Assembly (NCBI RefSeq): GCF_011050415.1
Contig: NZ_DRFS01000034.1
Coordinates: 46,428 to 110,427, forward strand
DNA: 64,000 nt
Reading direction: 5' to 3'
Origin: Halomonas sp.
GTDB taxonomy: Bacteria > Pseudomonadota > Gammaproteobacteria > Pseudomonadales > Halomonadaceae
Shown: piece by piece, positions 1-8,034 of the stretch
Layout: every line of letters begins with the position of its first letter
How positions within the stretch are numbered: position 1 is the first letter of the stretch
Translations under genes and position numbers: made by a program
The notes under the pieces: generated by a model
Databases searched by the model: none
The model's input: the letters and a program-made list of their open reading frames with translations, nothing else
What the model was told of the DNA's origin: nothing

Positions 1-1889
1 TGGTGGTTCAGCAGGCCGAAAAGCGCCGCTACAATGATGAAGACGAAGCATTTCTGGTGACCATGGCCGCCCAACTGGCAGGCGTACTTGCCCACGCATT
101 AGCGACCGGCAACTTAATGCGCCCAGCACTGGCCGGTGGCCAGGCAATGTTTAAAGGCGTGGCAGCATCGCCCGGTATGGCCATGGGTGAAGCAGTCGTC
201 ATTACCCCGCCTGCTGATCTTAATAGCGTGCCTGATCTGATCCCAAGCGATCAAGATTATGAAGTCGCACGCTTAAAAGAAGCCATTGGCAAAACCCGCA
301 ATGAAATTCGTGCTGCCGCCGAGCGCTTAGCAAGCCGTATTTCCGCTCAAGAGCTGGCGCTGTTTGATGTATATCAACAGATGCTGGGTGAAGCAGCGCT
401 TGCCGATGAAGTCGAAAAACGCATTCGTGAAGGGCAGTGGGCACCCGGCGCACTGGCCGATGTAGTGCGCCGCCACGTGCAGTACCTAGAGCGGGTAGAC
501 GATAACTACCTGCGTGAGCGTGCTGCTGATATCCGTGACCTTGGCCGCCGAGTACTTGCGCACCTGCAGGAAGACACCCCCTCAACGCCAGAAACCTACC
601 CCGATAACGCCATTTTGGTGGGTGATGAAATCAGCGTAGCAATGCTGGGTGAAGTGCCCCGTGACAAGCTCAAAGGGCTGGTCTCGGTGCGTGGCTCTAG
701 CACCTCGCATGTAGCCATTGTGGCTCGCGCCATGGGCATTCCAACGGTGCTGGGCATGGTGGATTTACCGCTGCCGCGCCTGGGAGGCGCGGCCGTGGTG
801 CTGGATGGCCACCGAGGCCGCCTGTTTGTCCGCCCAGCCGCAGAGTTAACAGCGCGCTACGCAAGTTTGATTGCCGAAGAGGAAGCGCTCAGCGAGCTGC
901 TTGAGCACGAACAGGATTTACCCAGTGAAACACCCGACGGCCATACCATGCCGTTAATGGTTAACACTGGGTTGGCAGTAGATGCCACTGCGCTGCTGAA
1001 AAGCCGCATAGGTGGAGTAGGACTATACCGCACCGAAGTGCCGTTTATGATCACCGAACGCTTCCCCGGTGAAAAAGAGCAAACCAAGCTCTACCGCGAC
1101 CAGTTGGAAGGCTTCGCACCGCTGCCGGTGGTCATGCGTACCCTCGATATCGGCGGCGACAAAGATCTACCCTATTTCCCTATCGAAGAGGCTAATCCGT
1201 TCCTTGGCTGGCGCGGTATGCGAGTAACGCTGGATCACCCAGAAGTGCTGATGGTGCAACTGCGCGCCATGCTTAAAGCCTCGATTGATCTGGATAACCT
1301 CTACGTACTGTTCCCGATGATCACCAACGTGGAAGAGGTGGATGAAGCGCTGCGTCTGCTGGATCGCGCCATTTTAGAGCTGGGCGAAGAGGGCATTATT
1401 GTCATTCGGCCCCAGGTCGGCGTAATGATTGAAGTCCCCGCCACCATCTACCAAATGGATGCGCTGGCCAAACGAGTCGATTTCTTCTCCGTGGGCAGCA
1501 ATGATCTTACCCAGTATTTACTAGCGGTAGATCGCAACAACCCACGGGTGTCGAGTCTTTACGATGCGCTACACCCCGCCCTGCTCGGTGCCTTATTGGA
1601 GCTATCTACCGACGCCAAGCGGCTTAATAAGCCGATTTCGCTGTGCGGAGAATTGGCTGGTGATCCTGCTGGCGCGCTGCTGCTAATGGCCATGGGCTTT
1701 ACCAGCCTTTCGATGAATGCGCCCAGCCTGCCTAAGGTGCGCGCCGCTATTCGTCGGGTGCCATTTAGCGATGCCTCGCAGTTACTTGAAGAGGTCATGC
1801 AACTGGATACGCCAGCCCAGGTGCATACGCATTTAGAGCAGCGCTTAGATGAGTGGCAACTGTCGCACCTGATGCCGCCTCGGGATTAG
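1..1889 (+). CDS. ptsP: PtsP, nitrogen-PTS enzyme I (PEP-protein phosphotransferase), 5'-truncated by the window
   Basis: This cytoplasmic enzyme takes phosphate from phosphoenolpyruvate and passes it to the NPr/EIIANtr regulatory chain. The reading frame is open from base 3, so only the last 628 or so residues are visible; family members have about 750, with a GAF domain first. Residues 10-35 look like the end of that GAF domain. The PEP-utiliser N domain starts near residue 50. The swivelling phosphohistidine motif GSSTSHVAIVARAMG is at 231-245, with the histidine at 236. The C-terminal TIM barrel carries GLYRTE, a metal-binding GSNDLTQY segment and the catalytic cysteine in CGELAGDP (Cys548). 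All key residues are intact. It converges on the next gene with a 25-base gap and no obvious terminator. Confidence 0.95.
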   Translation, partial: VVQQAEKRRYNDEDEAFLVTMAAQLAGVLAHALATGNLMRPALAGGQAMFKGVAASPGMAMGEAVVITPPADLNSVPDLIPSDQDYEVARLKEAIGKTRNEIRAAAERLASRISAQELALFDVYQQMLGEAALADEVEKRIREGQWAPGALADVVRRHVQYLERVDDNYLRERAADIRDLGRRVLAHLQEDTPSTPETYPDNAILVGDEISVAMLGEVPRDKLKGLVSVRGSSTSHVAIVARAMGIPTVLGMVDLPLPRLGGAAVVLDGHRGRLFVRPAAELTARYASLIAEEEALSELLEHEQDLPSETPDGHTMPLMVNTGLAVDATALLKSRIGGVGLYRTEVPFMITERFPGEKEQTKLYRDQLEGFAPLPVVMRTLDIGGDKDLPYFPIEEANPFLGWRGMRVTLDHPEVLMVQLRAMLKASIDLDNLYVLFPMITNVEEVDEALRLLDRAILELGEEGIIVIRPQVGVMIEVPATIYQMDALAKRVDFFSVGSNDLTQYLLAVDRNNPRVSSLYDALHPALLGALLELSTDAKRLNKPISLCGELAGDPAGALLLMAMGFTSLSMNAPSLPKVRAAIRRVPFSDASQLLEEVMQLDTPAQVHTHLEQRLDEWQLSHLMPPRD

Positions 1890-1914
1890 ATTTCACCTGA
1901 AAAGTGGTGGGGTG

Positions 1915-2688
1915 TCATATCTGATGGCGGGAAATCGCTAGGGTAGTTTCGCTTTCAAAGCGCCCTAGCGGCCCAAAGCTCTGTTCCGTTATCTCAATGT
2001 TACCCGCTTGATCAAGCGTTAACCATGAGGTGGCGCGGGTGCCGTAGCGCTCGCCAACAATAAATGCCGCCGAGAGCTGGCGTTCCAATTCAAGCCCTAC
2101 GCCGGTATCCGGCAGCTCATCAATATTGGCTTCGTGAGGGTTTTGCATTGCGTCTTTAACGCTGCTTGGCCAATCAAGCAGAAAACTCTGCTCAAGCGCA
2201 TTGCGCACATGGACAAGCTTAGGCCACGGTGAATTAAGGTCTGCGTTAGATAAGCCGTGCACGCCAGGCGCTACTTCGCTGAGAGATAAGCGTTCTCGGC
2301 CGCGGTGCAAGTGCCAAAGCCGCTGGGGCGTTGCAACAAGTAGGTTAAATCCCGCATAGCGTAAGGCATCTCCTTTGCTTAGTGCGATTAGCCACGCTTC
2401 AATATCGTCGCACTGCAGGGCATCAGCCACTAGATGGCCTCGGCTAGGCGCGTCTGGTGGCAAAGTTAGGTGAGGATCGCGTACATTAGTTAGCGCCGCG
2501 ACAATGCCGCCTCGCTTCACGGCCAGCCAAGAGCCGCCAGCCTCTAAATCGCGACCACCGGCAATCTCAGCGTTATCTTGCCAATGATCGAGCGAAGCAG
2601 TGGGGCGTGCATGGAATTCATCGCGGTTACCCATTAGCCTTAGCGGTATGGGAGAGCCGGGTTGCCACGCAAATGTTATTAAACACAT
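1915..2688 (-). CDS. NRDE/TANGO2 family protein
   Basis: This 257-residue cytoplasmic protein starts MCLITFAW and carries the NRDE box (GNRDEFHARPT) near residue 20. Both are hallmarks of the NRDE/TANGO2 family, in which Cys2 is exposed when the initiator methionine is removed, as in N-terminal-nucleophile hydrolases. The frame extends 13 codons further upstream. I chose the ATG at 2688 because it places Cys at position 2; the ribosome-binding site is weak. The biochemical role of bacterial members is not settled; eukaryotic TANGO2 has been linked to haem and lipid handling. It lies between ptsP and a divergently transcribed receiver gene, with about 220 bp for two promoters. Confidence 0.85.
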   Translation of the reverse strand: MCLITFAWQPGSPIPLRLMGNRDEFHARPTASLDHWQDNAEIAGGRDLEAGGSWLAVKRGGIVAALTNVRDPHLTLPPDAPSRGHLVADALQCDDIEAWLIALSKGDALRYAGFNLLVATPQRLWHLHRGRERLSLSEVAPGVHGLSNADLNSPWPKLVHVRNALEQSFLLDWPSSVKDAMQNPHEANIDELPDTGVGLELERQLSAAFIVGERYGTRATSWLTLDQAGNIEITEQSFGPLGRFESETTLAISRHQI

Positions 2689-2909
2689 ATAGCGAACTCG
2701 CAGGCAAAAAAGAGTAAAAGCGTTCAACGGAAGAGCAGCATGACAGTAACTAAATGTAGACGTACACTAATGTCAGTATCACGTTTGTAGCATAAATCAC
2801 GCTACTCCATGGATGCGCGATGGTGTGTTTAGCAACATCAGCACGCACCTCTGTGTTTCAACAACGGTCACGTTATCACAGGCCTTTTGGCCACGAGGAA
2901 GGCGAGATC

Positions 2910-4097
2910 ATGCAACGCTATCAAAGGGAGCACTTCTGGAACGCCATTGTATGGCCTCTAGTGTGGCCTTTGCTGCTTTCACAAGCGGCATTGATACTAC
3001 TGTGCCTGGCAGTGGCAGCCGCAATATGGTGGATGTCGCCGAGTTATGTCTCATGGAGCACCACGCTATGGTTAACGTTAGCGCTACTCATGGGCAGTAG
3101 TTTGAATGTTGGTGCCTTTCTTATGCTAATAAAAGCGCGTGCCCGTCGAAAAGACACCCGCTTTATGCAAGAGCTGACTGAGCTTGAACAGCACAGCCAA
3201 GCGCTATGTGAGACGGCTGTCAGGTCAATAGCAGACCACAAATGCTCTCCGCCAAAGGCTGTAGATGAAACCCACCTGCCACTCCAACGTCTGGCCAGCG
3301 TCAACGCTGTGCTGGCAGGGCTAGAGCGTTGCATGCACTGCTCACAAGTGGCCAGCAACGTTTCTAGAAACACTCAGCAAGAGCATGAACAGTCATTGTT
3401 GGCAGACCTGCAGCGTCAGCAACTGCAGCTTAAGCAGTTAACGGCAGGCCGTGATCGAGCACGTGAAGAGTCACGTTTAAAGTCTAGTTATTTAACGCTG
3501 CTGCAGAGTGAAACCGAGAATTTAGATGAATTTCTAAATGCTATGGCTGACGACGATACCAGTGCTAAATGTCTTCATAATATCACCAGTGTGCGTGAGC
3601 GGCTGACGGATATCCGCGCGCTGTTGTCCAGCCTTGTGCAGCAAAGCACAGAGGAAGAGAGTGAGCGGCAGCAGGAAGAAAATGCCGTATTACAACGGCA
3701 TTTGCGGGTGCTAGTGGTAGATGATGGACCCGTTAATTTGATGCTGGCGCGCCAAATGCTTGAAACCCAAGGGCTTCAGGTAGAAGGCGTTAGCAGCGGC
3801 GAGCAAGCATTAGAACGTCAGCGCAATAGTGTGTTTGATTTAGTATTTATGGATATTTTTATGCCCACACTAGATGGGCTCGAAACCACTCGGCGGTGGC
3901 GTGAATACGAGCGAAGCCACGGTGGTAAAAAAAGCGTTCTAGTGGCGCTAACTGCTAATATAGACAATGCTGGGCGCGATGCCTGTCTGGCCTCGGGTAT
4001 GGACGATCTGCTGTCAAAACCCTATCAGCCCGAAACCCTTCTCAATATGATTGCTAGCTGGTTCCCCGGCACAATGGCAGTGTCACCGTCTCCCTAA
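2910..4097 (+). CDS. Membrane-anchored response-regulator receiver protein (no kinase domain)
   Basis: This is a 395-residue protein. Two hydrophobic segments at about residues 12-40 and 50-70 anchor it in the inner membrane. A glutamine-rich helical region follows (about 80-260), then a complete CheY-like receiver domain from about 267. The receiver has the acidic pair VVDD, the phospho-acceptor Asp315 in VFMDIFMP, a Thr in ALTAN and a Lys in SKPY. No DHp or HATPase_c motifs are present, so it looks like a hybrid sensor kinase that lacks or has lost its catalytic core. The start at 2910 is preferred because AGGAAGG lies just upstream; the frame stays open to 2820 without a comparable site. 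The output is unknown. Confidence 0.8.
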   Translation: MQRYQREHFWNAIVWPLVWPLLLSQAALILLCLAVAAAIWWMSPSYVSWSTTLWLTLALLMGSSLNVGAFLMLIKARARRKDTRFMQELTELEQHSQALCETAVRSIADHKCSPPKAVDETHLPLQRLASVNAVLAGLERCMHCSQVASNVSRNTQQEHEQSLLADLQRQQLQLKQLTAGRDRAREESRLKSSYLTLLQSETENLDEFLNAMADDDTSAKCLHNITSVRERLTDIRALLSSLVQQSTEEESERQQEENAVLQRHLRVLVVDDGPVNLMLARQMLETQGLQVEGVSSGEQALERQRNSVFDLVFMDIFMPTLDGLETTRRWREYERSHGGKKSVLVALTANIDNAGRDACLASGMDDLLSKPYQPETLLNMIASWFPGTMAVSPSP

Positions 4098-4205
4098 CGT
4101 TATCAGTGCGACAATAATGGTGGCTTTCTAGCGAGGCGTAATTATCATTGTGCGCTTATCATTCGCGTTAGTGCTTACTTCCTTTGGTTAGATTAGAGAG
4201 TGTAA

Positions 4206-5000
4206 ATGATTAATTACCCGACGATTGACCCAGTGGCTATTTCCTTAGGGCCGCTGCAAGTCCATTGGTATGGCTTGATGTACGTAGTGGGTTTTGCCGC
4301 CGCCTGGTGGCTTGGCTGCAAGCGTGCATCACGCATTGGTCTTAATAATGACGATATCAGCGACTTATTATTCTATTGCGCGATAGGGGTAGTGGCCGGT
4401 GGACGTTTGGGCTACGCGCTATTTTACGGGCTGGGGCAGTGGTCAGCCGACCCGTTATGGGTATTCCGCGTATGGGATGGCGGTATGAGCTTTCACGGCG
4501 GGCTAATCGGTGTGGTGCTCGCCGCCTGGATATTTGCCCGGCGTAAACAGCTGGCTTTCCTAACGCTCACCGACTTTATTGCTCCTGTGGTCACTATCGG
4601 GTTAGGTGCAGGGCGCATTGGTAACTTCATCAACCATGAGTTGCCAGGCCGCGTTACCTCCCTCCCTTGGGGCATGCCATTTCCAGGTATGGGGCCTGAA
4701 CCTCGTCATCCATCAGCGCTTTATGAAGCCTTTCTAGAAGGCGCTGTCCTGTTCGTTATTTTATGGTGGGTATCCGCCAAGCCAACCGCGCGGGGCTTAG
4801 TTTCCGGGCTATTTTTAGTCTGTTACGGCGTCTTCCGCTTCTTGGTCGAATTTGTCCGCATGCCGGATGCCCATATTGGCTATCTCGCCTTCGGCTGGTT
4901 CACCATGGGCATGCTACTCACACTACCCATGATCGCCCTAGGCCTGTTTATCATCGCCTGGTCCCGCTCACAGCCGGTGGATGTAAAAGCAGCAAGCTAA
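4206..5000 (+). CDS. lgt: Prolipoprotein diacylglyceryl transferase
   Basis: Lgt moves diacylglycerol from phosphatidylglycerol to the lipobox cysteine of prolipoproteins in the inner membrane. At 264 residues it is normal for the family, with about seven hydrophobic segments starting at residue 18. Visible signature stretches are HWYGLMYVVGF, the conserved GGMSFHGGLIG loop, GRIGNFINHELPGR (the Lgt signature) and HPSALYEA. The start at 4206 follows a GAGAG-type site. The ptsP-lgt-thyA-folA neighbourhood is common in gammaproteobacteria. It would act on the lipoprotein encoded at 25005 among other substrates. Confidence 0.97.
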   Translation: MINYPTIDPVAISLGPLQVHWYGLMYVVGFAAAWWLGCKRASRIGLNNDDISDLLFYCAIGVVAGGRLGYALFYGLGQWSADPLWVFRVWDGGMSFHGGLIGVVLAAWIFARRKQLAFLTLTDFIAPVVTIGLGAGRIGNFINHELPGRVTSLPWGMPFPGMGPEPRHPSALYEAFLEGAVLFVILWWVSAKPTARGLVSGLFLVCYGVFRFLVEFVRMPDAHIGYLAFGWFTMGMLLTLPMIALGLFIIAWSRSQPVDVKAAS

Positions 5001-5026
5001 GATAAAACGCCGTAAACAAAGGTTTT

Positions 5027-5177
5027 CGTAGCGCGGCGTAAGCGTTAGCGCACCCGCGAAAGCATCGCGCAGCGGTGCCAAGGTTTGGTTGAGATGCCAC
5101 TGGGCGTCGTTCCGCCGCCTCCCGCGGGTGCCTCCAAACGCTCGCTGAACTCGCGTTCCTCGTTACCACGCGCTACG
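5027..5177. repeat. Dispersed palindromic repeat, copy A
   Basis: This is a 151-bp element. The left end is CGTAGCGCGGCGTAAGCG and the right end GTTACCACGCGCTACG, so the termini are an imperfect inverted repeat. A second nested inverted pair, GCACCCGCG and CGCGGGTGC, lies inside, so the unit can fold into one long stem. Further copies are at 5208, 5392, 27173, 51624, 62224 and 62415/63838. The left end here is identical to the site used by the IS1111-type element at 62424. Confidence 0.85.
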
Positions 5178-5207
5178 GTTTGTGCACGCACTTGAAACGG
5201 TGGTTTT

Positions 5208-5359
5208 CGTAGCGCGTGGTAAGCCTACGGCGCACCCGCGAAAGCATCGCGCAGCGGTGCCAAGGTTTGGTTGAGATGCCACTCGGCGTCGTTCCGCCGC
5301 CTCCCGCGGGTGCCTCCAAACGCTCGCTGAACTCGCATTCCTCGTTACCACGCGCTACG
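5208..5359. repeat. Dispersed palindromic repeat, copy B
   Basis: Second full-length copy, 30 bp after copy A and in the same orientation. Here the termini are a perfect 15-bp inverted repeat, CGTAGCGCGTGGTAA and TTACCACGCGCTACG. The 30-bp spacer between A and B resembles the spacer between the two copies near 62.4 kb, so the real repeating unit is element plus spacer, about 180-190 bp. Confidence 0.85.
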
Positions 5360-5391
5360 GGTATATGCACGGAGCAGGATCAATGGGTTTT

Positions 5392-5452
5392 CGTAGCGCG
5401 GCGTAAGCGTCAGCGCACCCGCGGAAGCAGCGCGCAGCGGTGCCGGGGGTTA
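5392..5452. repeat. Dispersed palindromic repeat, copy C (left part only)
   Basis: The left 60 bp of the repeat, from CGTAGCGCGGCGTAAGCG to GGTGCCGGGG, after which similarity stops. It ends the repeat cluster that fills most of the 544-bp gap between lgt and thyA. The remaining 90 bp before thyA show no other feature I can support. Confidence 0.75.
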
Positions 5453-5544
5453 ATTGAACAATGCTAACAAACCGTCACCGCTAGACCGAGCCGCTATGGC
5501 AGCCTAGAATAAACCGCTATACCGCCTGTTAATTTGGAATTTCT

Positions 5545-6363
5545 GTGACTGCCACAATGCCCGCGCTTGAGCAACCCTATTTAGATTTGATGCAAACCGT
5601 CTTGGATCATGGCGTTGACCGCCATGACCGTACTGGCGTTGGCACGCGCTCCGTATTTGGCCATCAAATGCGCTTTGATTTGTCCCGGGGTTTTCCACTG
5701 CTGACAACCAAAAAGCTCCACCTGCGCTCTATCATCCATGAGCTGCTATGGTTTCTGAAAGGCGACACCAATATTGGTTACCTGAAAGAGAATGGCGTAC
5801 GCATTTGGGACGACTGGGCAGACGAAAATGGTGACCTGGGGCCTGTCTATGGCTACCAGTGGCGCAGTTGGCCCGACCCAAAAGGCGGAAGCGTTGACCA
5901 AATTGCCAAAGTGCTGCAACAAATCCGTACCCATCCGCAGTCGCGTCGTTTAATTGTCTCAGCATGGAACCCGGCCCAGGTAGATGAAATGCAACTGCCG
6001 CCGTGCCACTGCCTGTTCCAGTTCTACGTTGCTAATGGAAAGCTCTCGTGCCAGCTTTACCAGCGCAGCGCCGATATCTTCCTGGGCGTACCGTTTAACA
6101 TTGCCAGCTACGCTTTGCTGCTCACCATGGTGGCGCAGGTCACCGGCCTTAAACCAGGTGAGTTTATTCACACCTTAGGCGATGCTCACCTGTACAGTAA
6201 CCACATAGAGCAAGCCAAGGAACAGCTAACGCGCACGCCCAACGCTGCGCCACAGCTAGTGCTTAATCCAGAAATAGATGACTTATTCGCGTTTAGCTTC
6301 GAAGATATCCATATTGATGCCTACGATCCCCATCCGCATATCAAAGCCGAGGTGGCGGTATGA
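5545..6363 (+). CDS. thyA: Thymidylate synthase
   Basis: Converts dUMP and 5,10-methylenetetrahydrofolate to dTMP and dihydrofolate in the cytoplasm. The 272 residues align throughout with E. coli ThyA (264). Visible are DRTGVGTRSVFGHQMRF, HLRSIIHELLWFLKGDTNI, the catalytic cysteine in LPPCHC (Cys154), QLYQRSADIFLGVPFNIASYA in two halves, and the C-terminal YDPHPHIKAEVAV. A GTG start at 5545 is preferred because GGAA lies about five bases upstream; the ATG at 5557 lacks a spaced site. The stop overlaps the folA start (ATGA), indicating translational coupling with the enzyme that recycles its dihydrofolate product. Confidence 0.97.
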   Translation: MTATMPALEQPYLDLMQTVLDHGVDRHDRTGVGTRSVFGHQMRFDLSRGFPLLTTKKLHLRSIIHELLWFLKGDTNIGYLKENGVRIWDDWADENGDLGPVYGYQWRSWPDPKGGSVDQIAKVLQQIRTHPQSRRLIVSAWNPAQVDEMQLPPCHCLFQFYVANGKLSCQLYQRSADIFLGVPFNIASYALLLTMVAQVTGLKPGEFIHTLGDAHLYSNHIEQAKEQLTRTPNAAPQLVLNPEIDDLFAFSFEDIHIDAYDPHPHIKAEVAV

Positions 6364-6899
6364 GCCAGCAAAACGACGCGTTTGACTCCTTAGTGCCGGT
6401 GGCAATGATTGTCGCCATGGCAAAAAATCGAGTTATCGGCGTTGAAGGCAAGCTACCTTGGTACTTGCCAGAAGATTTAAAGTTCTTCAAACGCATTACC
6501 CAAGCGAAACCGCTCGTGATGGGACGCAAAACGTTTACCTCGATTGGCAAAGCACTGCCGAATAGGCTTAACGTAGTGGTTACCCGCAACGCAGAATTTT
6601 CACATGAAAGCGTGCGCGTGTGCCACGATCTACCGGCAGCACTGGCACTGGCAGACCAACACGCCACCATAGAAGCAGCTGAAGAGATTATGGTAATGGG
6701 CGGCGGTGAGATCTATCGTCAGGCGTTACCCTTTGCCCAGCGGCTATACATAACAGAAGTGGATATCGAAGTAGAAGGCGACGCCACGTTTCCAGCTATT
6801 GATCACCAAGCGTGGCGAGAAGTGCAGCGTGTAGCAGGGCAGCCAGCCGAAGGGCAGCCAAACTACGATTTCGTAGTCTACGAGCGCACCGCCGACTGA
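6360..6899 (+). CDS. folA: Dihydrofolate reductase
   Basis: NADPH-dependent reduction of dihydrofolate to tetrahydrofolate, closing the cycle opened by ThyA. The protein has 179 residues, slightly longer than E. coli FolA (159) because of an N-terminal extension of about 13. Motifs seen: MIVAMAKNRVIGVEGKLPW, the LPEDLKFFK substrate helix with its acidic residue, VMGRKTFTSIGKALPNR, VMGGGEIYRQALP for the cofactor, and the C-terminal YDFVVYER strand. The ATG overlaps the thyA stop by four bases. Confidence 0.96.
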   Translation: MSQQNDAFDSLVPVAMIVAMAKNRVIGVEGKLPWYLPEDLKFFKRITQAKPLVMGRKTFTSIGKALPNRLNVVVTRNAEFSHESVRVCHDLPAALALADQHATIEAAEEIMVMGGGEIYRQALPFAQRLYITEVDIEVEGDATFPAIDHQAWREVQRVAGQPAEGQPNYDFVVYERTAD

Positions 6900-6919
6900 A
6901 AAGGTCAAAGGAGAAGGCT

Positions 6920-7771
6920 ATGGCCGCCAGCTTAATGAATATGTTAGATAATTTAGAAGCGCGTCTTGAACGCACACAAGCTGAGCTGCAAGCCCTGCGC
7001 GAAGAAAATCAGCGGCTAAAACAGCAGTTGGGAGATCAAGCCGCCCCGCTTGCTGACACCGAGAGTCAAGGCACTGATGAAAGCACTGATGAAAATAAGC
7101 CTAACAATGAAATAGAAAGCCCAGCGGTTGAAGAAGCTCCTGCGGTTGAAGAAGCCCTGGCTATTGAAAAAACGGCCCCGGTAGAAGCAGCTTCGCCAGC
7201 GCAAACGCCAGAACCTGAAGTGCCGGATAAAGCCGAAGTAACGCCAGAGATTAAGGCGAAAGAGCCCCCGCCTGCAGTAGCAAAATTACCTTCACCCAAT
7301 GCGTTGCTAAACACTTGGTATGAACGCTACCCAAAAGCGTTCTTTAAGGGCCATACTAAGCCCCTGAAGATAGGGATTCATCAAGACCTTGCTGAACGAG
7401 AAGAGTGGCCGAATAAGCTGATTCGTAGGGCGCTAGCTAACTACGTAAATCTGCCTCGTTACATCAAAGCAGTTCGAGCGGGTGCAGAAAGAGTTGATTT
7501 GGATGGTCTTCCCGCAGGAAAAGTTGATAAAGAAGCTGCATCCCATGCGGCAGAAAAGCGCAGTGATCAGCAAGTGGCTGGGCAACCTATTCAAAATGAC
7601 TCAGCCGCAAAAAAAACGGAACATAATAAGCAGCATAAAGCACAGGTTATGGTTAAGAAGCCCCGCACTGAAGGTGTGAAACAGCCAGAGCCGGAAAAGC
7701 GTGAACCACGCAAACAATTAAGCATGGAAGATAAATTAATTGGTCTTCAGCAGAAATTTAAAGGTCGCTGA
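6920..7771 (+). CDS. ProQ/FinO-domain RNA-binding protein with N-terminal coiled coil
   Basis: A 283-residue protein. Residues 1-35 are a heptad-rich helix (LEARLERTQAELQALREENQRL). An acidic, Ala/Glu/Pro-rich linker follows to about 115. A ProQ/FinO domain occupies about 118-205, with NTWYERYPKAFF, PLKIGIHQDL, RRALANYVNLPRYIKAV and the RVDLDGLPAG turn typical of ProQ. The tail is Lys/Gln-rich and basic. ProQ proteins are RNA chaperones binding sRNAs and mRNA 3' ends. Unlike E. coli ProQ, the domain here sits in the middle of the protein and there is no visible C-terminal SH3-like domain. The start at 6920 has a strong AAAGGAGAAG site; the longer in-frame extension back into folA is spurious. 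Confidence 0.85.
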   Translation: MAASLMNMLDNLEARLERTQAELQALREENQRLKQQLGDQAAPLADTESQGTDESTDENKPNNEIESPAVEEAPAVEEALAIEKTAPVEAASPAQTPEPEVPDKAEVTPEIKAKEPPPAVAKLPSPNALLNTWYERYPKAFFKGHTKPLKIGIHQDLAEREEWPNKLIRRALANYVNLPRYIKAVRAGAERVDLDGLPAGKVDKEAASHAAEKRSDQQVAGQPIQNDSAAKKTEHNKQHKAQVMVKKPRTEGVKQPEPEKREPRKQLSMEDKLIGLQQKFKGR

Positions 7772-8034
7772 GACCCAGTGATAGCGCATGGGTTCCATAA
7801 AAAAGCGCAAATAGTAAAGAAACACTGTTTTTTTCTATTGCGTTCAATGGAATCCCAGTATAGAGTTTGTGTTGCGAGCATTGGACTATAACAAGGCTTA
7901 GTTGAGGACATGCCGCATACCACCGGGAAAAACCGGCGGATGGCAGAAGAGCATGGCCCGCAAAAGCCACCTGCTGACTTACTAAAGTCGAGCAGCAACG
8001 ATCGAAACAGTATACGAGTTAAGGAACTTACATC

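Noticed and set aside
7838..7864. TTGCGT ... TATAGA as promoter of the first porin
   Set aside because: The spacing is only 15 bp and the -35 match is weak; not listed as a feature.
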